Shown: positions 50,738-60,682 of the stretch, piece after piece
Numbering within the stretch: the stretch's first letter is position 1
Layout: each line of letters begins with the position of its first letter
Source of the DNA: Phaeodactylum tricornutum CCAP 1055/1
Taxonomy: Eukaryota; Bacillariophyta; Bacillariophyceae; Surirellales; Neidiaceae
Length of the DNA stretch: 64,000 nt
Reading direction: 5' to 3'
Assembly (NCBI RefSeq): GCF_000150955.2
Contig: NC_011680.1
Location: 492,384-556,383 of the forward strand
The notes under the pieces: model-generated
Database searches by the model: none
What the model was told of the DNA's origin: nothing
Seen by the model: the letters and a program-made list of their open reading frames with translations, nothing else
Program-made: the position numbers and the translations under genes

Positions 50738-51342
50738 CGCCACTTGTGCGCGGTCCGGTGATTGCAACGCAGGTATCCGTCCCGAATTGATTTTGTCCGT
50801 CACAAAAATTGCATAAAATCATCATCAGCAATGTATTGTTAGCTTTTTCTCTGCGAGAATGACTACATTACAGTGCTCGCGATGCCATCAACTAGACGTG
50901 GAAGTATTCCTTTTCGCAATCGAAAGTATGATGACCAGATATGGTTTCTCCGAAGCTTGTCTAGAGGTGAAGGCTAGCTTTTCGGCTGCTATTGGGAATT
51001 GGTAAATTTTTTATATTACACAGAAGGTAACCGGTTCGACGCCCTCTAACAGTAAGCTCGACGGCTGGTTATAGGATGTGTCGCAGAGCACTTATATATT
51101 AATAGACAAGATACGATTTACCGTAGAATAATTCGATCCGATCCATTTTTTTCGCATTCGTCCGTGGCCAGACGAATCAAACAAGAAAGCGCCCAAGGTT
51201 TAGGTTTTTCGTAGCTTATACCTTACGGTCACATTATAATTGACTGTGATGAATGGTTGTCATTTCTTCAGGCTTTTTTCTTTCCCTCTTCCATGAAAAG
51301 GAGTAGGTAAACGGCTTTTGCACAGAAAGCAGCGCTGCGCCC
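50738..51342. promoter_or_regulatory. Upstream region of topoisomerase II
   Basis: No gene. TGACTGTGAT at 51241-51250 lies 93 bp before the start codon and matches the recurrent promoter word. Confidence 0.4.
51241..51250. promoter_or_regulatory. TGACTGTGA motif upstream of topoisomerase II
   Basis: TGACTGTGAT lies 92 bp before the start codon. Variant of the recurrent word. Confidence 0.35.
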
Positions 51343-54300
51343 ATGTCCATGCAATCGCGTTTTACATTTCGCCGGTCTAAGACTTGGGTGGTGCGATCCA
51401 ATGCAGCATTCTTACGAGCTTCCCAATCATCCAATCACAGGATCGGCAGGATTCAAATAAATCATACGGCACCATGTATACATCATAGTCAATGGACTCA
51501 GTCATGCCAACAGAGATGCTTTGCGTCGACTGCAGCAGACTATGACGGTACCAAAACTGTGCGAGAAGCAAAAGACTTAGCTTTGGAAGACCAATACAGT
51601 CGCAAGACACCATTGGAGCACGTCCTGTTGCGACCGAGCATGTACGTCGGCTCGAACGAAAAGGCACAGCCAATAGCTTGCTGGGTACCCGATCCGATTC
51701 CAACCCCACCGACCGAAGAACTTTTAATGAAAACGACAAGCGTTGTACAATATGCAACAGTTCCTGATTATCCCATTAAAATGGTCCGGCTTGAGTACGG
51801 ATTGGTACCGGCTTTAAACAAGGTGCGACACGGTTTGTTTGGTAGGGAAAATCAAGATGTTTACAGTTGCACAAAAAAATCCTCTAATCCGGTCTCATCA
51901 TTACCTTTTACCTAGGTTTTTGACGAAATTTTGGTGAATGCTGCCGACAATCTTCAACGTCACCCAGACTCCTGCACCCGTATCGATGTGATTATTGACC
52001 CTGGTTCTGACAATCGAGATCCCTTTATACGTGTTCGAAATGATGGCAAAGGTATCCCTGTGCAGGTGCACCAAAAGGAAGGCATGTACGTACCAGAAAT
52101 GCTTTTTGGGCACTTGCTTACGGGTTCCAACTTTGATGACAATGAAAAGCGTTTGACGGGTGGTACGTCGTCGTTTTGAATTTGCTTAGTAATTTTCACT
52201 TGCCAATGTCTGTGCTGCTTTCGTTTTCTCACCCGCTGCTTGATTTCAACCCAAGGACGACATGGGTTCGGTGCAAAGTTGACCAACATCTTCTCCAAAT
52301 CGTTCACGGTCGAAACTTTGGACTCGCGAAAACGGCTGAAATATAGACAGACTTGGTCGTCCAATATGACCAATGCCTCCTCGCCGGAAATTGTTGAGGT
52401 GCCGGCCGATGCTACTGACTATACATGCGTTTCCTTCGTTCCAGATGTAGCTCGCTTGACCAATGATGCATCAGCACTTTCAATATCTAAGGAAGACTAT
52501 GCCTTGATGTGTCGTCGAGTTTTGGATGTGGCGGGCTGCTCGGCAGGAAGGTTGAGGGTGACACTGAACGGAGTTGACGTTACGATGGGATCCTTTCCCG
52601 ACTATGCTCGGCTGTATCGCAAGCAAGATTCACTGCCTGTTTGTTTTGATGCCATCAATTCACGATGGACTGTGGGTGTGGGCCTCTCGGAGACTGGCTC
52701 CTTCGAAATGGTGTCGTTTGTCAACGGTATGGCGACAAGTCGAGGCGGGACGCACGTGAATTCTATACTACAACAAGTCATAAAGAAAATTCAAGAGAAG
52801 ATCGAGAAGACTGATCCTGAACTGGTTCAAATGGCTTCCCAAGGCGTGATCCGAAGGCACCTATTTGTGTCAGTAGCCGCGCTCATTGAAAACCCGACTT
52901 TCGACTCCCAAATGAAAGAGTGCCTAACGTCCAGTCCAGCTGATTTCGGGAGCTCCTTCAGCCTGAGCGAAAGTTTTATCAAGTCTGTTTTACAGAGCGA
53001 AGAGGAAGGAGGTCCAGGTATTGTAGAAGAGATTCGTAGGGCAGCTCAGAGTAGACAGCAAGCAACGCTGTTGAAAGTGATCGGCGGGAAGACGAGCAAG
53101 CGCCAGCTCTTGTCGATTCCAAAACTCGAGGATGCCCACCATGCTGGGACAAAAAGCGGATCGGAATGTACCTTGATTCTTACCGAAGGTGACTCTGCGA
53201 AAGCATTAGCGGTTGCCGGGCTTGAAGTCATTGGTCGAGCCCGGTATGGAGTTTTTCCTCTGCGTGGCAAACTGCTCAACGTACGTGAAGCAGCAGTATC
53301 CCAAATGGCAAAAAATGCTGAAGTAACGGCGCTATGTGCAATAATCGGACTGGATTTCGACAAGACGTACGAGACAATTGAAGAACGAAGAAAATTGAGA
53401 TACGGTAAGAAGCACGGTGTTTTTATTCGTGTTCGGATGCTAAGGGTGATGCTCACACTTCATATTCCTCCAGGGAAGGTTATGCTGATGACAGATCAGG
53501 ATACAGGTAAGATATATCTAAAGCAATCCGTGTGTAGCACTTGAAGAGGAGAAACACTAACACTTTGAGTTTTCAGACGGCTCTCATATCAAAGGATTGG
53601 TCATGAACTTTTTCCGATATTTTTGGCCGAATTTGTTGAAACCGCCCGTGGACTTGCAAGTGAACGATGAGGACGAAACCCCACCGTTTCTCTCGTCATT
53701 TGTTACTCCTCTTCTCAAAGCGAGTAAGAAGTCTTCCAAAACGGGTACTCTCTCGTTTTACTCGATGGCGGAATACAAAAAATGGCGAGGATCGATTGAA
53801 GCAGAGGATTTCAAAAAGTGGACCGTCAAATACTACAAAGGTTTGGGAACAAGCACACCAGCTGAGGCCAGAGAGTACTTTTCTGCCTTCAATGATCACT
53901 TCCGTCCGTTTTTGTGGAATTCAGACATCGATGGAGAACTCCTTGACATGGTTTTTGATGGCGAGCGTGCGGCAGATCGGCGAGCTTGGATTCTAGATGT
54001 CTATGACGAGACTTCCAATTTGTTGAACGATCCGTCTGCGGGAAATAATGTAAGCTATGAAGACTTCATCAACAAAGAAATGATTCATTTTTCAAATGCG
54101 GACAACATTCGCAGCATACCTAGTGCCATTGATGGGCTAAAACCATCGCAGCGGAAGGTGCTGTACGCATGCTTTAAGAGAAAACTGAAGTCAGAGATAA
54201 AAGTCGCGCAGCTCACAGGATATTGCGCGGAGCATACAGCATACCATCACGGAGAGGCGTCCTTGCAGTCTACAAGTAAGTAATTATGAGCGTTCGAATT

Positions 54301-55555
54301 GGGTTCAATCATAATGAGTTCTGAACATATTCTTGTCGTCTCAGTAATTGGGATGGCTCAGGACTTTGTGGGCTCAAACAACATTAATCTTCTTGTGCCC
54401 TCCGGTCAATTCGGGACACGGATTATGGGAGGTGCTGATGCAGCGTCGCCCCGTTACATTTATACGTATTTAGCACCAATCGCACGCTCTCTATTCCCGG
54501 AAGCCGATGATACTTTGCTATCCTATCTAGAAGACGATGGGCAGCAGATTGAGCCGGAATTTTACTGCCCAATTATTCCGCTTTTGGTGGTCAATGGTTG
54601 TCAAGGGATTGGTACTGGATGGAGCACATTTATTCCCCCGCACAGCGCCAACGACGTGCTGGAATACATTCTTGCTAAGCTCGATGGGGCTGAGAGATTG
54701 CCGAAGATCCATCCGTTTGCGAGAGGCTTTCAAGGAAGAATAGAGCCTGACCCAAATGGGAATGGATATGTATCTTTCGGCCGCTCGTCTTGTATATCCG
54801 ACAGGACCATTCTTATCGATGAGCTACCTCTGCGATGCTGGACAAACAAATACAAAGGAATATTATTGAAGATGCGCGACCGAGGAGAAGTCACGAGTTT
54901 CGTTGAGAATCACAACACGTCGAAGGTCTCGTTTCTAGTTACTCTCAAGTCTGCCCAATTGGCACGAATGACACAGGCTGGCCTAGAAAAGAGTTTCAAG
55001 TTGAAAACGAATTTGCAGACGACAAACATGCATGCTTTTAATAAAGACGGTCAAATCTGCAAATTCGATACTGCGGAAAGCATTGTAGAAGCATTCTTCC
55101 CCGTCCGCATGCAGTTGTATCAGGATCGAATCGCCCTTTTGCAGTCTTTGTTGAACTACGAGGCTTCTATACTTCGCAACAAAGCTGGCTTCATTAAAGC
55201 TGTAACTAGCGGAGACATCGATCTTACGAGCGGTCGCAGATCAAAGCAGGAAACTTCGAAAAAGTTAAAGGAACATGGTTTCCTGGACTCAGTCGAGTTG
55301 AATGCAATTAAAAATGAAAACGTCCTCTGGAAGAGACGTCAATTTGCCTCTGAAAAGGGGGAGGGCGGTTCCAACTTAGAACCAATGAACTTTGATTATC
55401 TCTTGAACATGCCGCTGTCTAGCTTAACTAGCGAAAAGATACGAGAGCTTGGTGAACATGCCGCGACGAAAGACAAAGAGTTGGAGGAAATGAAATCTAC
55501 TACTCCGGTGGACCTGTGGCGGCGCGATTTACAAAAGCTTGCTCTCCTATTGTAA
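51343..55555 (+). CDS. TOP2: Eukaryotic-type DNA topoisomerase II with mitochondrial-type leader
   Basis: Six exons: 51343-51822, 51916-52162, 52256-53404, 53474-53506 (33 nt), 53577-54275 and 54345-55555, all phase-consistent, give 1272 residues. The first 65 residues are rich in Arg, Ser and Gln with few acids (MSMQSRFTFRRSKTWVVRSN), as in mitochondrial leaders. GHKL ATPase motifs follow: DEILVNAADN, VRNDGKGIPV, TGGRHGFGAKLTNIF. The TOPRIM has LTEGDSAK and MTDQDTDGSHIKG. The cleavage domain has the active tyrosine in SPRYIYT, after GQFGTRIMGG. The long charged nuclear tail of nuclear TOP2 is absent. The protein would relax and decatenate DNA, here probably in an organelle. The donor of the first intron (GTGCGA) is weak. 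Confidence 0.9.
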
Positions 55556-55603
55556 ATAAACCATAGAACAGCCAACCGCTTTTCAGTGAAAGAGAATAAG
55601 ACG

Positions 55604-58600
55604 CTACATCCTTTCAGTTATAGAAAAGAATGCATCAATTTGATCGTCGCTAGCATCCCTCCAACTCGTGCTGACGAAGGATCTGATGGCATGCTTCGAG
55701 TCGAGAGTCATGTGTATATCATTGCGCAAAAGTTCAGCAAGCGGATGGACCTTTTGACGTTTCTTGATTGCCTTAATTATCTCGTAGGCGCGATCGACGA
55801 TGGCTTTTTTTACGCCAGCCATTTTCGCGCAAACGAGTCCAGCGGACGAATTTGCGATCCCGTGCTCCATTCGGAATAGTGGGACAGCACTATCATTGGC
55901 CGTCTCAGGGACATGCACAGTCATATGCATCGCGGAAATTCCATTCTCAGAGTCCACAAGCAATCCTATTGAAAAGATCTCTAGGAAATGAGTCGTGCAG
56001 ATTACTTTCGAGCGATTAGATACCAACTTTTGCAGAGCCGCCGTGAGTAGGGAGATTCCTGATGCCGGGCTTGTACCTTGTGCGGATAATAAGCATGTCA
56101 GCTTCCACTGAATTTCTTTTATGTGCTTCGAAATCGAACCTTACCTTTCCCAAATTCGTCAATCAAAACCAGCGAATGCTGACTCGCTCGACGGAGAATA
56201 GCTCCCATACGGCTGAGATCAAGTTGGAAGCTGCTTTGAGGGACAGCACATGTTTCAGTAGAGCTGAATTGTGTGAAAATTTGATCTGTCAGCGAAATAC
56301 GTGCTTCATCGCAGGGGAGAAAACAGCCAATGTGTGCCATATAGACGAGTACTCCGACTTACAAGGTACAAGGAATAGAATAGTCAGACAACGCCGAGAA
56401 TTTTTTTTGGCAATCGCAATTAAACCCTCACTCAAGAACTGACCTTGGCGAGCAAAGCAACTCTTGCCACTAAAGTTTGGGCCTGTGATTACGGTTACAC
56501 GACTTGTCGTGTTCATAGTGGTATCGTTGGGTACAAATGCTGTGTCGAGAACAATTTCTTGCAAAGGATGGCGGCCCCGGCTTATCTCAACGCACTGTTC
56601 AGACGCCGAGACAACGCGCGGGCGCACGAAATCTAAGTCTGCAGCAGCACCAGCGAAGGAGAGTATGCAATCCAGCTCGGCCAGGGCGATGAAGGTCTCA
56701 CGGAGCTCCGATTCGTGGTCCAGGATTTCGTCCTCCAATTCTGCAACAATCAATGTTTCCGCATCTTTGATGAAAGCATCGAGGTCACCAATATTTTGAT
56801 CAAGTTGACGCATCTCCGCACTCTTGAAGTATGAGAGCGATTCCGAAAATACGTATTCGAAGTCATCAGGCAAGGCGCCGTTCTCCATCCACTGGGGACT
56901 TGGTGGTAGTGCGACAAGGAAGCCAACCTAAATGTGTCACCCTTGGTGAGATTCAAGGTTTTGTTAGTTCTGTATAGAAGAGGAGTAGACTTACTTGAGG
57001 CATAAACATCACTTTCAGTACATCTCGCAAGAGAGGATATTGGTCACCCAGCGCCGTCGCTACGTCTTTCATTATTTCTATGTAAGCCAACAGGAAATGT
57101 GAGCAGAACTGCTAAAATATCAGTTGGCATTTTCCTTTGTGTTGAAAAACTGGGTTGCATACATACCGTCCAATCCATCGTACTGTCTCTTGTATATATC
57201 CAATCGCTCGTGAAAGCCAACTCGAATAACCACAGATTGACATTCGCTAGTCAATTCTTCGTCCACTATGGATGTAATTCGCTCATGTATTTCGTGAATT
57301 ATATCAATGTGGCAATTGCGTAAAATACTGGCCACGAAATTCAGATAACGAAGAACAGCTGTCTCGACTCTAGCCTCCTCTATTGAAGGTGGCTCATTTA
57401 TACATGGAGCAGTTTCATCATCTGTCGTATGCCCTACGGATATGCGCTGTAGGTTCCACAAAATGTCTTGTTGCAAATTACCACAGATTGCGATGCCTGC
57501 TGCCAATGAACGTGTCAGGACTAGGAAGTCGTTCGGCTTGGCACAGCACTTTTGAATTCGGACCAATATTTTGTCGACGGCCCCTACCTTTCCAAGCAAG
57601 TTAAGTATGGAACCAACCGCCACCTGTAAGTCTTCTTGCATAAATAGTTCCACGCCATCTTGACGCAAACGAATGGCGTCCACATCTAGCAATGGCTTCA
57701 GCATCCAGTCCCGGAGTCTTTGACGACCCGTTCTGGATTTTGTCCTGTCCAGCAAGGAAAACAAACTGAAGCCCTCCTTGGAGTTGCTTGCTCCTTTTGC
57801 AGCAGCAAGTGGGTGGTGTTCAGTGTTGAAAATATGCAAGGTTGACAGAGTAGTCGGTGATATGGTCATGTACAGGGAGGCCTTGGCGGGAACTAAGTCG
57901 TTGACGGTAATAAAACCACCCTGTTCCAACCGAAAGACCGTTGTATGCAAAAAAGACAAGAGAGATCCAAGCGCTTGCACTTGGACATTAGAATCGAAGT
58001 CGATAATAGATGCCAAGGCATGGTAAGCCGAGACACCCAAGGAGCGATTTTGAGGCTGATCAACAGTAAGAGGAAAATGACGATTTGCCTGCTGGCCTGC
58101 TACACCGCGTCCCAAATCTTTATATAATTGCCGCATCAAGGAACGGACTCTCAGTTTCTGTGTAATTATTGTTTTAGAGTTGCGAATGTCAAAGGAGGCT
58201 GTCTTCATCATCCTATACGGAATGGAACGACGTCTTGTCGGGGACGGCTGAGCCAAACCGCTGTCGTCTATGCTTTGAGAAAGACCATGCGCCGCCTCGT
58301 TCGTGTCCAGAGGGTCTTTCGCGTTCTTGGTACCCTGTGCTAATTGTATAGGAGGCGTCGTCAACAGCTCCAACAAGTTATCATTGGCAACAATCTTGTT
58401 GGAAATGAGTATTAGAGTCGGCCGTATGACGGACAAGACACGCTCCACAATATCTTGGGTTTCGTAACCGTCGACCACAGCATATTCAACGATAATGCAA
58501 TTGAGATCTTCGTTGTAGGCGGCAAATGCAATCCTTGGACCATCTTCGACAACGGACATGCAAACCATCCCCGGATCCAGTGGTGGTGCATCTTGGTGCC

Positions 58601-58652
58601 CCTGTAGAGTTGCGCCCGTGACGTCGGTTTGGCCCGAAATCTGGTCATTCAT
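55604..58652 (-). CDS. MSH5: MutS homologue MSH5 (meiotic crossover factor)
   Basis: Five exons: 58652-57167, 57077-56995, 56927-56444, 56357-56145 and 56076-55604, all in phase, give 912 residues. The N-terminus has RIAFAAYNEDLNCIIVEY, near the start of MSH5 proteins, then the lever domain with SLFSLLDRTKSRTGRQRLRDWMLKP. The ATPase has Walker A GPNFSGKS (about residue 670), the DEARISLTDQIFTQ block, and Walker B LVLIDEFGKGTS, where DEFGKG is typical of MSH5 rather than MSH2-like proteins. No mismatch-binding (Phe-x-Glu) domain is seen, as for MSH4 and MSH5. It would act with MSH4 to stabilise recombination intermediates. Its stop codon is 48 bp from that of topoisomerase II. Confidence 0.9.
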
Positions 58653-58909
58653 ACTCCAACTTCTGAAGTTCTTATGGTATCACAGTATTTTTTCCAACAG
58701 AGTGTCCACGGATGACCAGAGCAGTCGCTGCTGAAAAGGCAACAAATAAAAAAATGCGACGGACCAATGATGCGGAAACGTTTGTATTCGAGCGGTGGGA
58801 AAATCCATTCAGGACCCGGAAAGCGGCTCAAACCCTAAACCCTGCTAACATGGAATGCAGAAATCTAAATGTAAACCCAAAACTCATGCATAATTTCCAG
58901 TTGTGAAGT

Positions 58910-60046
58910 TCACTCTGGCAAACCAAGAGTCGACTTCAAAATGGGATTACAAATGTGTGAAGAGACAAGTAGTAGCCGCATGGATGCCACCGGTGTTTCC
59001 AGGTGCGTCTCTAAACAAGCTTTATGAGTTGTCCGCAAGCCAATATTGGAGACTTCCAACCGGACTTGGGTACGCGGTTCGGGTTCTTGGTCTTTGGTGT
59101 CCATAGTGCCCAACCACGGCGAACCGGAAAACCGACGACGCGCAACTAGTCGAACACCTAAGCGAGTATTCAATTGCCAAGGAGATTTGATCCACAGATT
59201 ATTGAGAGACTCCATGCACCCTGTAGGGTCGATGGATAGGTCCGGAATCCATGTCCCCCCATTGAGCAAGTCGGAAACAGATGGCAACGTGTTCCATAAT
59301 TGCGGGGATCCCAATGGATACATTGGCTCGTCAAAGTAGACACTGACAGGTACAGTCAGCTTTCCATGCCATCGAAACCGGTTCGAAAACGGCAATTGTA
59401 GGCAAGTGTCGACGTTTCCATTCGAGTGCAGCCTTCCCGACAGACTAAGTAGCTGCTGACGTTTCTGAAAATCTAGACACAGCCACTGCAGTTTAATTTG
59501 CACTGCTTGAAGAGGATGGTATATGTGCAGGTCGTCTTTCTTCAAATCCTTCCCGAACGAAAGGTCATAACAGCTCGGGCGCAGAGACGGTTGCAATGAC
59601 AAGTCGTTCATTTTTCTCCGTGGTTGCCATCGGAGTAGCGTCATCCAATGGTTCACACCGTACCATCGCTTTCCAAAATCGTAACGTACGCCCATAATCC
59701 AGGTCGGCATTCCAAGGGAATGCTTATCACTCGTCGTCCAGAAAGGCGTAACGGAGTCGTCCCCGTTTGGCGGGCCCAAAACATGACAGTACGCGTTTCC
59801 AGATAGATTGACACGCAAAACATCGCCAAAGTCCTTCGGGTTAGAGCTTTGCTTGTTAGATTTCAACATCGACGTGGGCGTATTCATGGCGTCGGCCGCT
59901 TCGGCAGATTTTTCCTCGTTGGATCTTATAAACCTGGATAGAATAGTGCTTTTAAGGTTCAAATGAACGACAGCGTCCGTGATTTCGCAAAAGAAAGCCC
60001 AAACATAAATCAAGGAGATGACCGTATGGGGTCTTTGGCGACTCAT
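58910..60046 (-). CDS. Conserved-looking protein of unknown function, secretory leader
   Basis: A single exon of 378 residues. The N-terminus (TVISLIYVWAFFCEITDAVV) is hydrophobic and could be a signal peptide or anchor. No domain is recognised. The body is rich in Trp, Leu, Arg and His, with repeated motifs typical of beta structure (WIMGVRYDFGKRWYGVNHWM, LGVRLVARRRF, TQVRLEVSNIGL) suggesting a beta-rich or barrel-like fold. The alternating pattern could fit a membrane-associated barrel. It shares a divergent upstream region with the plastid-targeted gene at 60683. Confidence 0.6.
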   Translation of the reverse strand: MSRQRPHTVISLIYVWAFFCEITDAVVHLNLKSTILSRFIRSNEEKSAEAADAMNTPTSMLKSNKQSSNPKDFGDVLRVNLSGNAYCHVLGPPNGDDSVTPFWTTSDKHSLGMPTWIMGVRYDFGKRWYGVNHWMTLLRWQPRRKMNDLSLQPSLRPSCYDLSFGKDLKKDDLHIYHPLQAVQIKLQWLCLDFQKRQQLLSLSGRLHSNGNVDTCLQLPFSNRFRWHGKLTVPVSVYFDEPMYPLGSPQLWNTLPSVSDLLNGGTWIPDLSIDPTGCMESLNNLWIKSPWQLNTRLGVRLVARRRFSGSPWLGTMDTKDQEPEPRTQVRLEVSNIGLRTTHKACLETHLETPVASMRLLLVSSHICNPILKSTLGLPE

Positions 60047-60682
60047 CTTTGAAGATCGAAAAGGGAATCGATGCTGCTCCGGATCTGATCGAAATTTCAG
60101 CAGGAACCTGACTTATGTTGACGACGGTTTGAAGCGATCGGAGGTGGCCATCAAGGTCGAAGTCATGAGCATAATCCACAAACATGGCATGTCCATTTTC
60201 AGATGTCATGTGCGATCGGTGGATAAACACATCGAAGACGGACCAAGACGGACACAGTACTGATCGGAATCCACATCGATAATAGGATTTTGTAAAGATT
60301 TGCAAGACAAAAGACCCGGATTCTCCCTCCCACTGGTCTGGACTTTTACCGGGAGTGGACACTCACAATCACGATTGTCAGTCGACCGTCGATAACGTCC
60401 AAACCGTCCGTGAATGACACCTTGTCGCAGTCAGGGTTGTGACGTGTTGACCGATGAATTCCATTCCGCCTTGAAGCTGAAAAATTGGATGTGGACCGAG
60501 CGAGGCCCTACCATGATGATCGGACCAAACCTTCGTCAATTGCAGTGAGTCTCTCCTTGCTGGTAATAATCAGTTCGCTTGTTACGCAGCAGAGAGCTTC
60601 ATACTTCGTCAATTGCAGTGAGTCTCTCCTTGCTGGTAATAATCAGTTCGCTTGTTACGCAGCAGAGAGCTTCATACGTCTC
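60047..60682. promoter_or_regulatory. Divergent upstream region of two genes
   Basis: Contains promoter sequences for both flanking genes. Overlapping minus-strand frames (59952-60362) show no domain. The 73-bp tandem duplication at 60531-60676 lies just before the start of the plus-strand gene. Confidence 0.4.
60531..60676. repeat. Perfect tandem duplication, 2 x 73 bp
   Basis: CTTCGTCAATTGCAGTGAGT begins at 60531 and again at 60604. The copies appear identical and end 7 bp before the ATG at 60683, so both lie in the likely 5' leader. Confidence 0.9.

Noticed and set aside
51000-51080. GGTTCGACGCC sequence resembling a tRNA T-arm
   Set aside because: No matching acceptor, D-arm or anticodon stem could be folded around it.
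59952-60362. Minus-strand open frame of 136 codons overlapping the start of the unknown gene at 60046
   Set aside because: Shifted frame without domain. It could contain a 5' exon, but no phase-matched splice pair was found.
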